NCBI RefSeq assembly: GCF_022026395.1
Contig: NZ_CP041767.1
Span: 3,256,501-3,320,500, forward strand
Origin: Brevibacillus brevis
Lineage (GTDB): Bacteria; Bacillota; Bacilli; Brevibacillales; Brevibacillaceae
Reading direction: 5' to 3'
DNA: 64,000 nt
The position numbers and the translations under genes were made by a program. This document shows, piece by piece, positions 26,120 to 33,856 of this stretch. The notes below the pieces were generated by a model that was given only the letters and a program-made list of their open reading frames with translations, had not been told where the DNA came from and did no database searches. Position 1 is the stretch's first letter. Each line of letters begins with the position of its first letter.

Positions 26120-26345
26120 GCGCTCGAACACTTCCCTATCTCCCGTAGGGTAAACAGTGCAAGCGGTTAGGCAGGTCTCCTGGCTTTTGGATCATCGCTC
26201 CATTTACACCTTCCCGATCCTTCAGGATCAGTGGCATTTTTTCGCAAATGGAACTCTCTCATTACAGTGGCGGGACCGCGTCGGATTCTCACCGACTTCC
26301 CTATTAAGTCTACCAAATCTGGCTGGCAAACACCTTACCGCATCA
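26120..26345 (-). promoter_or_regulatory. Cobalamin (B12) riboswitch upstream of nrdIEF
   Basis: Minus-strand blocks GGGAAGTCGGTGAGAATCC, GGTCCCGCCACTGTAATG and GCCAGGAGACCTGCC match the metE copy and the cobalamin riboswitch consensus. It is followed by two hairpins, one with a T-run, and then nrdI. It should switch off this B12-independent reductase when cobalamin is present, which implies a B12-dependent (class II, NrdJ) enzyme elsewhere in the genome. Confidence 0.95.
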
Positions 26346-26385
26346 ATATGTAGTTGGTAAAACTTACTTTACCTCAATATATCGT
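26341..26385 (-). promoter_or_regulatory. Pair of NrdR-like boxes at the nrdI promoter
   Basis: Minus-strand ACGATATATTGAGG (26372-26385) and ACTACATATTGATG (26341-26354) share 11 of 14 bases and are offset by exactly 31 bp, the three-turn spacing known for NrdR box pairs. The first lies in the promoter spacer, the second just after the likely start site. The match to the NrdR consensus is partial. Confidence 0.5.
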
Positions 26386-26394
26386 AGGAGTCAA
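26366..26394 (-). promoter_or_regulatory. Promoter of the nrdIEF riboswitch transcript
   Basis: TTGACT (26389-26394) and TAAAGT (26366-26371) on the minus strand, 17 bp apart, directly ahead of the riboswitch. Confidence 0.75.
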
Positions 26395-26522
26395 GCTCAG
26401 TATGGGCTCTTTTCGAAAACTAACTATTCTCCTTTTTCGGCTATTGCCAATCTCTGGTTCTCGTTCATATAATAGATTTTGTGCGTGCTGGTTAGCCTTG
26501 GGGAGATTGGAGAGTAGCCTTC

Positions 26523-27344
26523 ATGAAAAGCACCGACTATCAACCTGTCGTCATTCCTCGTTCATACAGTAAAAACATGACCTATCAAGAGCGAGACTAT
26601 CACATTTTCGTAAGTATACCTGCTGATCCCGCTCCGGAATCAGGTTTTCCCGTCATATATTTGCTAGACGGCAACTCTGTTTTTGCCACCATGACCGAAG
26701 CGATACGGATACAATCACGTGGCCCTGAACGAACTGGTGTGTATCCTGCTATCGTCGTCGGGATTGGCTATCCAACGGAGGGTCCGTACCATCCTGCCCG
26801 TTTCTTTGATTACACATATGAAGTTCCAGCCTCAGAGCTTCCTTGCAACCCAAGTGGTACAGAGTGGCCTCAGATGGGGGGAGCGGAGCAGTTCCTCACC
26901 TTTTTGGAGGAGGAGCTCAAGCCTAGCATTGAAAATGACTTCCCCATCGATCGGACGCAGCAAGCGATTATTGGACATTCGCTAGGTGGCTTGTTTGTTT
27001 TGCATGTACTTTTGACCAAACCACATGCTTTTCAACGTTATATAGCTGGCAGTCCCTCGATTCATTGGAATGAGAGCGTGCTGCTTGCGAAGGAGAGTCA
27101 ATTACCGAAGCTGCTGACAGATGATCTCGACGTCCATGCGCTCCTCACCATTGGGGAGTTGGAAAACGATGGCCGGTTCTTGGTCAAAGAAAAATCCCTG
27201 GCGATGGTCGAACGATTATCCTCCATGGGTAAAGGTCAAATCAAGGCTTCCTTTAAAGAATTTGCTGACGAAAATCATTCGTCTGTTTTGCCAGTCCTCA
27301 TTAGCTATGGACTCAAATTCGCTACGAAAAAAACTGCCCGCTAA
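26523..27344 (+). CDS. Alpha/beta-hydrolase, esterase D / siderophore-esterase (BesA-like) family
   Basis: 273 residues. FPVIYLLDGNSVFATMTEAIRIQSRGPERTGVYPAIVVGIGYP is the putative-esterase fold opening, AIIGHSLGGLFVLHVLL contains the nucleophile Ser (GHSLGG), and DENHSSVLPVLISYGL holds the catalytic His. Fes/IroE/BesA enzymes that cut trilactone siderophores have this layout, but no siderophore genes are nearby, so a general carboxylesterase is equally possible. There is no signal peptide. It is divergent from nrdIEF. A terminator overlaps its stop codon. Confidence 0.8.
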   Translation: MKSTDYQPVVIPRSYSKNMTYQERDYHIFVSIPADPAPESGFPVIYLLDGNSVFATMTEAIRIQSRGPERTGVYPAIVVGIGYPTEGPYHPARFFDYTYEVPASELPCNPSGTEWPQMGGAEQFLTFLEEELKPSIENDFPIDRTQQAIIGHSLGGLFVLHVLLTKPHAFQRYIAGSPSIHWNESVLLAKESQLPKLLTDDLDVHALLTIGELENDGRFLVKEKSLAMVERLSSMGKGQIKASFKEFADENHSSVLPVLISYGLKFATKKTAR

Positions 27345-27362
27345 AAACGGGCAGTTTTTGTT
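27332..27362. terminator. Bidirectional terminator
   Basis: CTGCCCG (27334-27340) pairs with CGGGCAG (27348-27354), flanked by A5 and T5. It serves the esterase and the convergent ACT gene; the esterase stop lies in its loop side. Confidence 0.85.
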
Positions 27363-27375
27363 TATCATGATTTGC

Positions 27376-27888
27376 TTACTGTAGTGATAACACTCTGGTG
27401 ATTTGGGGCAGCTCTTCGATGGCGGAAACAATCGTCGGTGTAATCTCTTCATCAGTCACAGAGACAAGCAGGGCATTCTTCCCTTTTTGCTCGCGCGATA
27501 CATTCAACTTGGAAACATTGATTTCATACTCGGCCAGTTTTCGTGAGACATCATAAATCACGCCTGGATAATCGATATGGTGAACCAACAATCCATGGGC
27601 CCCTGGAGGTATGCGACACGCACAGTAGTTGATTTCACTGATGTACACTTCTCTCCAGTCTTGCGCAAAGGTGTACTTGTTCGCTCCAACACGCAAAATC
27701 GCCAAATGATTCGCATATTCGCCGGAGCTGTGTTGGACAGGAACCTTCATTCCGAGTCCTTCCACTAGCAGTGTTGCGATTTCCTCTTTATTCTCATGAG
27801 CAAGAATACTTAATTGTGCACCCGCTAACTCTGGCTCGAGTCTTCGAATCAGTTCAGCCAGCTCACGCAGTCCAGCATATTGGGTCAT
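27376..27888 (-). CDS. ACT-domain protein of unknown role
   Basis: 170 residues. The C-terminal third, HGLLVHHIDYPGVIYDVSRKLAEYEINVSKLNVSREQKGKNALLVSVTDEEI, is an ACT domain like the regulatory end of 3-phosphoglycerate dehydrogenase. The first part (LAELIRRLEPELAGAQLSILAHENKEEIATLLVEGLGMKVPV...) resembles the intervening/ASB domain of that enzyme, so the whole protein looks like a free-standing SerA regulatory half without the catalytic domain. It lies at the end of the mnmA unit. Ligand unknown; an amino acid is likely. Confidence 0.65.
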   Translation of the reverse strand: MTQYAGLRELAELIRRLEPELAGAQLSILAHENKEEIATLLVEGLGMKVPVQHSSGEYANHLAILRVGANKYTFAQDWREVYISEINYCACRIPPGAHGLLVHHIDYPGVIYDVSRKLAEYEINVSKLNVSREQKGKNALLVSVTDEEITPTIVSAIEELPQITRVLSLQ

Positions 27889-27927
27889 GTGATGCCTTCA
27901 CTCTCCCAGTCAGGTTTATCCTTGTTA

Positions 27928-28257
27928 TTACGGTAGAATCCATGCTTCCGGCTCTTTCTTGATGGAGGATTCGTTATCGGCACGATACCAAGCCGTCAAC
28001 GTTTGCCCATCTTTCGTAAAGTGGATTCGGTAAATGGTATTGCCTTTTCCGCTGTTGGTAAAAGGACTTTCCTCCAGCGGAACCGCTGTCACTCCACCCG
28101 CGTTTACAACCCCGCCGTTCTCCTTGATGACGTTTTGGATCGTCGCCATATGCTCTTTACCCATGGAGGCCATCCCGAAATAAGAGATGATCGCCAAGAG
28201 AACTGCTCCCGCCAAAAATGAAACGATAATCACTTTTGATTTTTTCGTAGCATCCAC
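27928..28257 (-). CDS. Membrane-anchored hypothetical protein
   Basis: 109 residues: one N-terminal helix (KVIIVSFLAGAVLLAIISYFGMASM) and a polar outer domain with TIYRIHFTKDGQTLTAWYRADNESSIKKEPEAWILP. No known family is recognised. It follows mnmA by 27 bp and precedes the ACT gene, so it is probably co-transcribed. Confidence 0.7.
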   Translation of the reverse strand: MDATKKSKVIIVSFLAGAVLLAIISYFGMASMGKEHMATIQNVIKENGGVVNAGGVTAVPLEESPFTNSGKGNTIYRIHFTKDGQTLTAWYRADNESSIKKEPEAWILP

Positions 28258-28284
28258 CGAGTGCTTCCCCCGTCTATGTCTATC

Positions 28285-29415
<1,131 letters not shown>

Positions 29416-29490
29416 TCAATTTGTCCCCTTACAGATTACCATGTTTCGCAAAACAAATCATGTTTTGTTGCACTTTTGCCCGATAGAATG

Positions 29491-29525
29491 AAAAAACGCC
29501 TGACGCATAGGTGGCGCCAGACGTT
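29491..29525 (-). terminator. Terminator after tlp
   Basis: AACGTCTGGCGC pairs with GCGTCAGGCGTT, followed by TTTTC on the minus strand, 12 bp after the stop. Confidence 0.85.
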
Positions 29526-29536
29526 TGATAGCAAGG

Positions 29537-29755
29537 TTATGCCTGCGAAGATTCATCCTTGATTTCCGCGCGATATCCCTCGATGCTTTCTTCACGACGC
29601 TGATTTTTCGCTTCGAGGGTTGATTTTTCCTCTGCAGAAATCTCTCCAGCATGAGCCGTCAGGTAATCTTCGGACTCACGAATGTTCTCTTCCGTATTGG
29701 AAATCATCTGTTGAAGTTTTTCTGCGTTGTCAGAACGGTCATCCGGCTTCGCCAT
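29537..29755 (-). CDS. tlp: Small acid-soluble spore protein Tlp
   Basis: 72 residues: KPDDRSDNAEKLQQMISNTEENIRESEDYL...EEKSTLEAKNQRREESIEGYRAEIKDESSQ. The PDDRSDN and KNxRREESIExxRxEIxDES blocks match Tlp (thioredoxin-like SASP) of Bacillus, made in the forespore. It has its own terminator and is monocistronic. Expression from a sigma-G promoter is expected but I could not place one with confidence. Confidence 0.9.
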   Translation of the reverse strand: MAKPDDRSDNAEKLQQMISNTEENIRESEDYLTAHAGEISAEEKSTLEAKNQRREESIEGYRAEIKDESSQA

Positions 29756-29879
29756 AATCGATACGCCTCCTACAAAGGGTTATATTCAACACCTTTACCA
29801 TTGTGCGCCAATCATGGTTTCTTTATGTACCCGTGTTATAATAGAAGAAACGGATTAAACGAAAAAGAGGGTTTCACCT

Positions 29880-30095
29880 ATGGCTTCCTTAGATTTGTTG
29901 GAAAGAAAGCTGCTTCGGATCATCTCTGATACAGATCCAGTCCGCCTGAAACGTCAATGGGTGAAGGGACAAAAGGTACCGGAATCCGAAGTGGAACAGC
30001 GCATGCGAATCGATCTTCTCTTGCGCAGACTCGACAAGCTCCCTGAGGCTAAGCGCCAAGAAGTGCTTGCGCTACTCAAGTGGTTTAGCTGGTAG
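29880..30095 (+). CDS. Conserved small protein of unknown function
   Basis: 71 residues: MASLDLLERKLLRIISDTDPVRLKRQWVKGQKVPESEVEQRMRIDLLLRRLDKLPEAKRQEVLALLKWFSW. It is charged, largely helical and Leu-rich, with no membrane segment. An extended -10 (TGTTATAAT, 29834-29842) lies 38 bp upstream and AGAGGG nine bases before the ATG, so it looks like a real, separately expressed gene. No family is recognised. Confidence 0.65.
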   Translation: MASLDLLERKLLRIISDTDPVRLKRQWVKGQKVPESEVEQRMRIDLLLRRLDKLPEAKRQEVLALLKWFSW

Positions 30096-30099
30096 AAGA

Positions 30100-30450
30100 T
30101 TAGCGGATGGACGTTCCCAGACGCCACTGATCGTCTATCCGATTCATTTTCTTTATATCCACAATCGCATCATGATTCAGCGGTCCATAGATGTGTGGAT
30201 ACAGCAACCCGTCCTTCGCAGCCTCGTATTTGACTTCCGAAGTCGTTTTTGTTTCATCGACAACGAGTACATACAACTCCTCGTCAAACTGTGCATAGAC
30301 GCGGTTTGCTACCTTTTCAAGCAGCTCGTCACCTTTCGTCGCGTGAATAAAGCCTTCCTGCTCGTAATCGCGCGGCAAGTAGTGATCCTTGTCCATCCAC
30401 TTTTCCCAGTATGCTTTTGGCACCATGCAGTAAATAATATTGTCTTGCAT
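30100..30450 (-). CDS. DUF952 family protein
   Basis: 116 residues with the DUF952 signature GFIHAT (residues 33-38) after a start IIYCMVPKAYWEKW, then LYVLVVDETKTTSEVKYEAA..GLLYPHIYGPLNHDAIVDI. The fold is related to ADP-ribosyltransferase-like proteins, but the activity is unknown. It lies 19 bp after the next gene on the minus strand, and its 3' end nearly touches the convergent 71-residue gene. Confidence 0.85.
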   Translation of the reverse strand: MQDNIIYCMVPKAYWEKWMDKDHYLPRDYEQEGFIHATKGDELLEKVANRVYAQFDEELYVLVVDETKTTSEVKYEAAKDGLLYPHIYGPLNHDAIVDIKKMNRIDDQWRLGTSIR

Positions 30451-30469
30451 GTTTCTCCTCCGGTTTCGA

Positions 30470-30715
30470 TTATTTTTTTGGCATTGCTTTGTTTAGGTGA
30501 CGCATAGCTTTATCATAGAACATCTGCTCCATTCGTCCCTGATCATATCGCCATTGAACGAAGTTACGCAGAGAGTGCAAATCCACCCAGGCATCCTTTG
30601 CTTGCGGATCGCGGTCAGGTACCTCACCCGTTATTTCACCATCGTAGACAAGCTTCGCCATCTCAGTTGGATGCATACCGATCTGATAAGCGATTTGGTG
30701 CAATGCTATTTTCAT
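30470..30715 (-). CDS. Hypothetical protein, DUF952-linked
   Basis: 81 residues: an N-terminal helix-turn-helix-like stretch LHQIAYQIGMHPTEMAKLVYDGEITGEVPDRDPQAKDAWVDLHSLRNFVQWRYDQGR. The pattern resembles an excisionase-type (MerR/Xis-like) winged helix, though weakly. AAGGGGA lies five bases before the ATG. It is the first gene of a two-gene unit with the DUF952 gene. Confidence 0.6.
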   Translation of the reverse strand: MKIALHQIAYQIGMHPTEMAKLVYDGEITGEVPDRDPQAKDAWVDLHSLRNFVQWRYDQGRMEQMFYDKAMRHLNKAMPKK

Positions 30716-30886
30716 GGAATCTCCCCTTGCTGTTCAAGGATACATCTTCTCTTCCGTCTATTGTCTATTGTGCCAGTCTTTTCGAATGATGCCAAGCCCC
30801 TAGCCCTACTCCCAAAGGATGTACCTTCCTCCCTTGCGTTTTGCTACAATGAACAGAGAATTTTAAGGAAGGGGCGGTATTCCATC

Positions 30887-31894
30887 ATGTCAAAGCAACG
30901 AAATCAACCACGAAAGAAATGGTTCCAGCGAAAACGCATCTGGATTCCCCTTCTTTTCATCGCTTTCCTCTTTCTAGGCAACAGCTCTTATCTTGCAAAA
31001 GAGCCAGAAGGCGAGCCTTTTTTACTTGCTCACCGCGGGATGGCACAAACCTTTCATATGGAGAACATCACCAATGAAACTTGTACGGCGGAACGGATTT
31101 ATCCACCGGAGCATCCGTACCTGGAAAATACGATTCCGTCCATGCAGGCAGCTTTTGATGCAGGTGCGGACGTCGTCGAGCTGGATGTACAATGGACCAA
31201 AGACAATCGATTCGCCGTGTTTCATGACTGGACGCTCGACTGTCGGACAAATGGCACCGGTGTCACGAGAGATTATACCTTGGCCGAATTACAACAACTC
31301 GACATTGGCTACCATTATACTGCGGATGAAGGGAAAACCTTCCCCTTCCGTGGAAAAGGGATTGGCATGATGCCCTCTCTCGATGATGTGCTACAAACAT
31401 TCCCTAATCGCTCACTGCTTATCCATATCAAAAGTAATGACCCACTCGAAGGGAAAGCGTTGGCGGATGTTTTGGCGGCATTGCCTGCAAAACGAGTGGC
31501 ACAGCTCTCTGTTTATGGCGGTGACAAACCAATCGAGACATTGAAACAACAACTGCCCCAGCTGCGTGTGATGTCTATGGCGACAATGAAAAGCTGCCTG
31601 ATCCCGTACATAGCAGCAGGTTGGTCCGGATATGTACCAGAAGCCTGTGCACAAACCCAATTGCATATTCCCGATCAGATTGCCCCATGGCTCTGGGGTT
31701 GGCCGAATCGGTTCATGGCAAGAATGGAAGCAAAAGACACACGCGTGATCCTAGTCGCAGGCAGTGGAGATGTGTCGCAAGGCTTTGATGTTCCGACTGA
31801 TTTAAATCGGGTGCCAGAAAGCTTTACAGGTGGAATATGGACGAACCGGATCGATCTGATTGGTCCAGCTTTTCACGAAAACGTAGAAAAATAA
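30887..31894 (+). CDS. Membrane-anchored glycerophosphodiester phosphodiesterase
   Basis: 335 residues. One N-terminal helix (RIWIPLLFIAFLFLGNSSYL) anchors it, with the catalytic domain outside. The GDPD signature is present: LLAHRGMAQ with the catalytic HR, ENTIPSMQAAFDAGADVVELDVQWTKDNRFAVFHDWTLDCRTNGTG with metal-binding E and D and the second catalytic H, then IHIKSN. It releases sn-glycerol 3-phosphate from deacylated phospholipids or teichoic acid. AAGGAAGGGG precedes the ATG. It is monocistronic. Confidence 0.9.
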   Translation: MSKQRNQPRKKWFQRKRIWIPLLFIAFLFLGNSSYLAKEPEGEPFLLAHRGMAQTFHMENITNETCTAERIYPPEHPYLENTIPSMQAAFDAGADVVELDVQWTKDNRFAVFHDWTLDCRTNGTGVTRDYTLAELQQLDIGYHYTADEGKTFPFRGKGIGMMPSLDDVLQTFPNRSLLIHIKSNDPLEGKALADVLAALPAKRVAQLSVYGGDKPIETLKQQLPQLRVMSMATMKSCLIPYIAAGWSGYVPEACAQTQLHIPDQIAPWLWGWPNRFMARMEAKDTRVILVAGSGDVSQGFDVPTDLNRVPESFTGGIWTNRIDLIGPAFHENVEK

Positions 31895-31966
31895 TGAAAC
31901 GGTTCTCAGACATATTCGTATATACTTATACGGAATAGACTTCCAACCTAACTAGGAGTGATTGAT

Positions 31967-32152
31967 ATGCTTAAGAAGCTTTTGAAAAATTTACTCGGTA
32001 ATCACTCATCTTCGCATAAGTACCGGAAATACAGCAGCAGCGATTACAAACACCGCAGAAAGTATAGCTCTAGCAATCGGTACGGACATTCCCATTACGG
32101 CAGCTCTCATTATAAAAGAAAGCACTCCAGCCGTAGCTTCTTCAGCAGTTAA
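31967..32152 (+). CDS. Ser/His/Tyr/Lys-rich small protein, spore-coat-like
   Basis: 61 residues. After a short amphipathic start MLKKLLKNLLGNH the rest is made of K-Y-S-S-S, H-R-R-K-Y-S-S and H-Y-G-S-S-H-Y-K-R-K units. Composition and repeats recall CotC/CotU-like inner coat or crust proteins, though the sequence is not a clear match. AGGAG lies eight bases before the ATG and a good terminator follows, so it is a genuine single gene. Confidence 0.65.
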   Translation: MLKKLLKNLLGNHSSSHKYRKYSSSDYKHRRKYSSSNRYGHSHYGSSHYKRKHSSRSFFSS

Positions 32153-32179
32153 ACAACTGTTTCACCAATGATTAGACAG

Positions 32180-32211
32180 CAAAACTCCGCTTATGCTAGC
32201 GGAGTTTTTTC
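32180..32211 (+). terminator. Terminator after the Ser/His/Tyr/Lys-rich gene
   Basis: AACTCCGCT (32182-32190) pairs with AGCGGAGTT (32198-32206), then TTTT; A-rich on the other side, so it may also end the convergent GNAT gene. Confidence 0.85.
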
Positions 32212-32212
32212 A

Positions 32213-32773
32213 TTATGCTCTCATGTCGCCTTTGAATCTACCCATAATAATGGTGTTGTAGTAATTGCCATCAGAAAGGACCTTGTCGTTTTTGAGTACC
32301 CCTTCGATTTCAAAACCAAACCGTTTGTACAACTCAATTGCCTTCTCATTCGTTTCCATTACATTCAACGTCATTTTGGTAATGTGGTTGGCGTCTGCCC
32401 AGGCAACCGATTCTTGCAAGAGATTCTTCCCAATGCCATAACCCCAGAACTCTTGTAAAACACATACACCAAACTCTACTTTGTGGGCAAATCTGTTTAA
32501 GTAAACGCCTGCACATCTGGAAAACCCGACAATCCGATCTTGAGTAACAGCCACTAAAAACAAATTTCTTGCACTTTCTGCATCCGTTTTGATGATGTGT
32601 TCGAATCCTTGCACATCGATGAAAGCCTCCCCTCTTTCTCTGTCCAAATTTTCAGTCTCACCATCGATTTGCAGTCGCAGTTCCGACATTTGTTGTGCAT
32701 CTGTCTCCATTGCAGAGCGAATCGTGTAGGATAACCCGTTCACAGAAAGTAGTTGTTGGCTGATGATCATCAT
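32213..32773 (-). CDS. GNAT-family N-acetyltransferase
   Basis: 186 residues. YTIRSAMETDAQQMSELRLQIDGETENLDRERGEAF is the RimL-like opening; VEFGVCVLQEFWGYGIGKNLLQESVAWADANHITKMTLNVMETNEKAIELYKRFGFEIEGVLKND is the acetyl-CoA core, with GYGIG at the pyrophosphate loop. A second ATG three bases in is equally possible as the start; AGGAG precedes both. The substrate is unknown. Confidence 0.83.
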   Translation of the reverse strand: MMIISQQLLSVNGLSYTIRSAMETDAQQMSELRLQIDGETENLDRERGEAFIDVQGFEHIIKTDAESARNLFLVAVTQDRIVGFSRCAGVYLNRFAHKVEFGVCVLQEFWGYGIGKNLLQESVAWADANHITKMTLNVMETNEKAIELYKRFGFEIEGVLKNDKVLSDGNYYNTIIMGRFKGDMRA

Positions 32774-32875
32774 TTTCTCCTATTGGTAAAATTTTGGTCT
32801 TTCATCTTATCACAGGTAGGGGTCTTTGTGAATCTTCTCTATTTCTAAGGATAAAGAAAAAATCATATTGTGTTT

Positions 32876-32893
32876 ACATAATATTTATTATGT
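32876..32893. repeat. Inverted repeat upstream of the 77-residue gene
   Basis: ACATAATA and TATTATGT are perfect reverse complements around TT. It lies about 35 bp before a TACAAT -10-like element (near 32929) and could be an operator for a dimeric regulator. Confidence 0.4.
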
Positions 32894-32948
32894 CCATTTA
32901 TACGACATACTGAGGATATGCTACAATAAGGAAAAGGAGCGTGTTCGC

Positions 32949-33182
32949 ATGAATTTTTCCAAGTCATTTTATTATACGGTCGACCATTCCAAGGTAGAGG
33001 AATATAAGAAGATGCTCGATCTCATGAAAATCCCCTACATCGTGGAAGCACCGATTGTCTTGCTGAATCAAGGAGCGAATGAATACTCCTTCGTTTTTCC
33101 TAACATGTCAGGTCGCCTTTATGGAATGGTGAGCAAGTTATTTCAAGCGGATGGAAAGCCGTATTTGAAGAATGAAACATAG
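32949..33182 (+). CDS. Hypothetical 77-residue protein
   Basis: MNFSKSFYYTVDHSKVEEYKKMLDLMKIPYIVEAPIVLLNQGANEYSFVFPNMSGRLYGMVSKLFQADGKPYLKNET. The mixed alpha/beta pattern suggests a small folded cytosolic protein. AAGGAG lies nine bases before the ATG. A promoter-like region and an inverted repeat lie upstream. No family is recognised. Confidence 0.65.
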   Translation: MNFSKSFYYTVDHSKVEEYKKMLDLMKIPYIVEAPIVLLNQGANEYSFVFPNMSGRLYGMVSKLFQADGKPYLKNET

Positions 33183-33185
33183 GCA

Positions 33186-33212
33186 AAAAAAAGGACCCAA
33201 TGATTGGGTCAA
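33186..33212 (-). terminator. Minus-strand terminator
   Basis: GACCCAA/TTGGGTC with loop TCA, followed on the minus strand by CC and eight T. It lies 190 bp below the YolD-like gene. The stretch between holds AAAATTCGAA/TTCGAATTTT (33258-33292) and two near-identical 16-base copies of TTTTCATGTWAGGTTT, 70 bp apart, but no gene. Confidence 0.6.
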
Positions 33213-33397
33213 AATAGGAAGTGGAGAGAATGCATGCTATGTTATATATTCTAACATCAAAAATTCGAATGTCAACCAAACTTTCGAATTTTCTGCGTTT
33301 TCATGTTAGGTTTTGTGACACATTCTCTTCTTTGTGCAAAGAAAGGAAAGAAGCCTTACGATGAGTCGATTTTCATGTAAGGTTTCTATACGTTCCC

Positions 33398-33649
33398 TTA
33401 TGCATGTACATTGATAATTTTCTCCATCTCGATCCATTGACTACCCGTTTGGTTTGCTAATTGAACACGTCTCGCCTTTGGGTCTACCCATTTGACCACA
33501 CCCCACATGCTACAGGTATTCCCCCGCTCCCCCTCAAAGGACACACACCAGCTCACATTCAAGGGGTAATTCTCTCTTGCAGAATCTCGCAGCATGTACA
33601 TAAATGCCTCTCTTTCTTCGTTCGTTACTTCAAGATTGCCGTTAGCCAC
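33398..33649 (-). CDS. YolD-like small protein
   Basis: 83 residues: LEVTNEEREAFMYMLRDSARENYPLNVSWCVSFEGERGNTCSMWGVVKWVDPKARRVQLANQTGSQWIEMEKIINVHA. The strand-rich core 'GxVxxVDPxxRRVxLxxxxGxxWIxxxxIxxV' matches the YolD-like domain, found near UmuC-type polymerases in some hosts and also alone. No polymerase gene is in view. Function unknown. Confidence 0.6.
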   Translation of the reverse strand: MANGNLEVTNEEREAFMYMLRDSARENYPLNVSWCVSFEGERGNTCSMWGVVKWVDPKARRVQLANQTGSQWIEMEKIINVHA

Positions 33650-33816
33650 ACCTTTCCACCCGCCTACCTACGAACATTTGTAATCCAGATACCCATCCTC
33701 TGTGGGAAATTGTATTTACATTATAGGGAATACGAACATAAGTTCGCAACCCTTTTTTCAATATTGTCCTGCCAAGTCGCACAAATTGCTTTATTTAGGA
33801 AGAATCTGTAAGAAAA

Positions 33817-33850
33817 AAGCCGTTTTCCCATTGGTCTTGGAAAACGGCTC
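33817..33850 (-). terminator. Terminator after the BASS transporter
   Basis: GCCGTTTTCC pairs with GGAAAACGGC, followed by TTTTTTC on the minus strand. Confidence 0.85.
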
Positions 33851-33856
33851 TTGCTT

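Noticed and set aside
26123-26350. Possible CRISPR or repeat array because of matching blocks at 22.3 and 26.2 kb
   Set aside because: The shared blocks are the conserved parts of two cobalamin riboswitches, 4 kb apart, not a spaced repeat array.
26523-27344. Siderophore esterase assignment as a firm call
   Set aside because: The fold agrees, but no siderophore synthesis or uptake genes are near, so only the family is reported.
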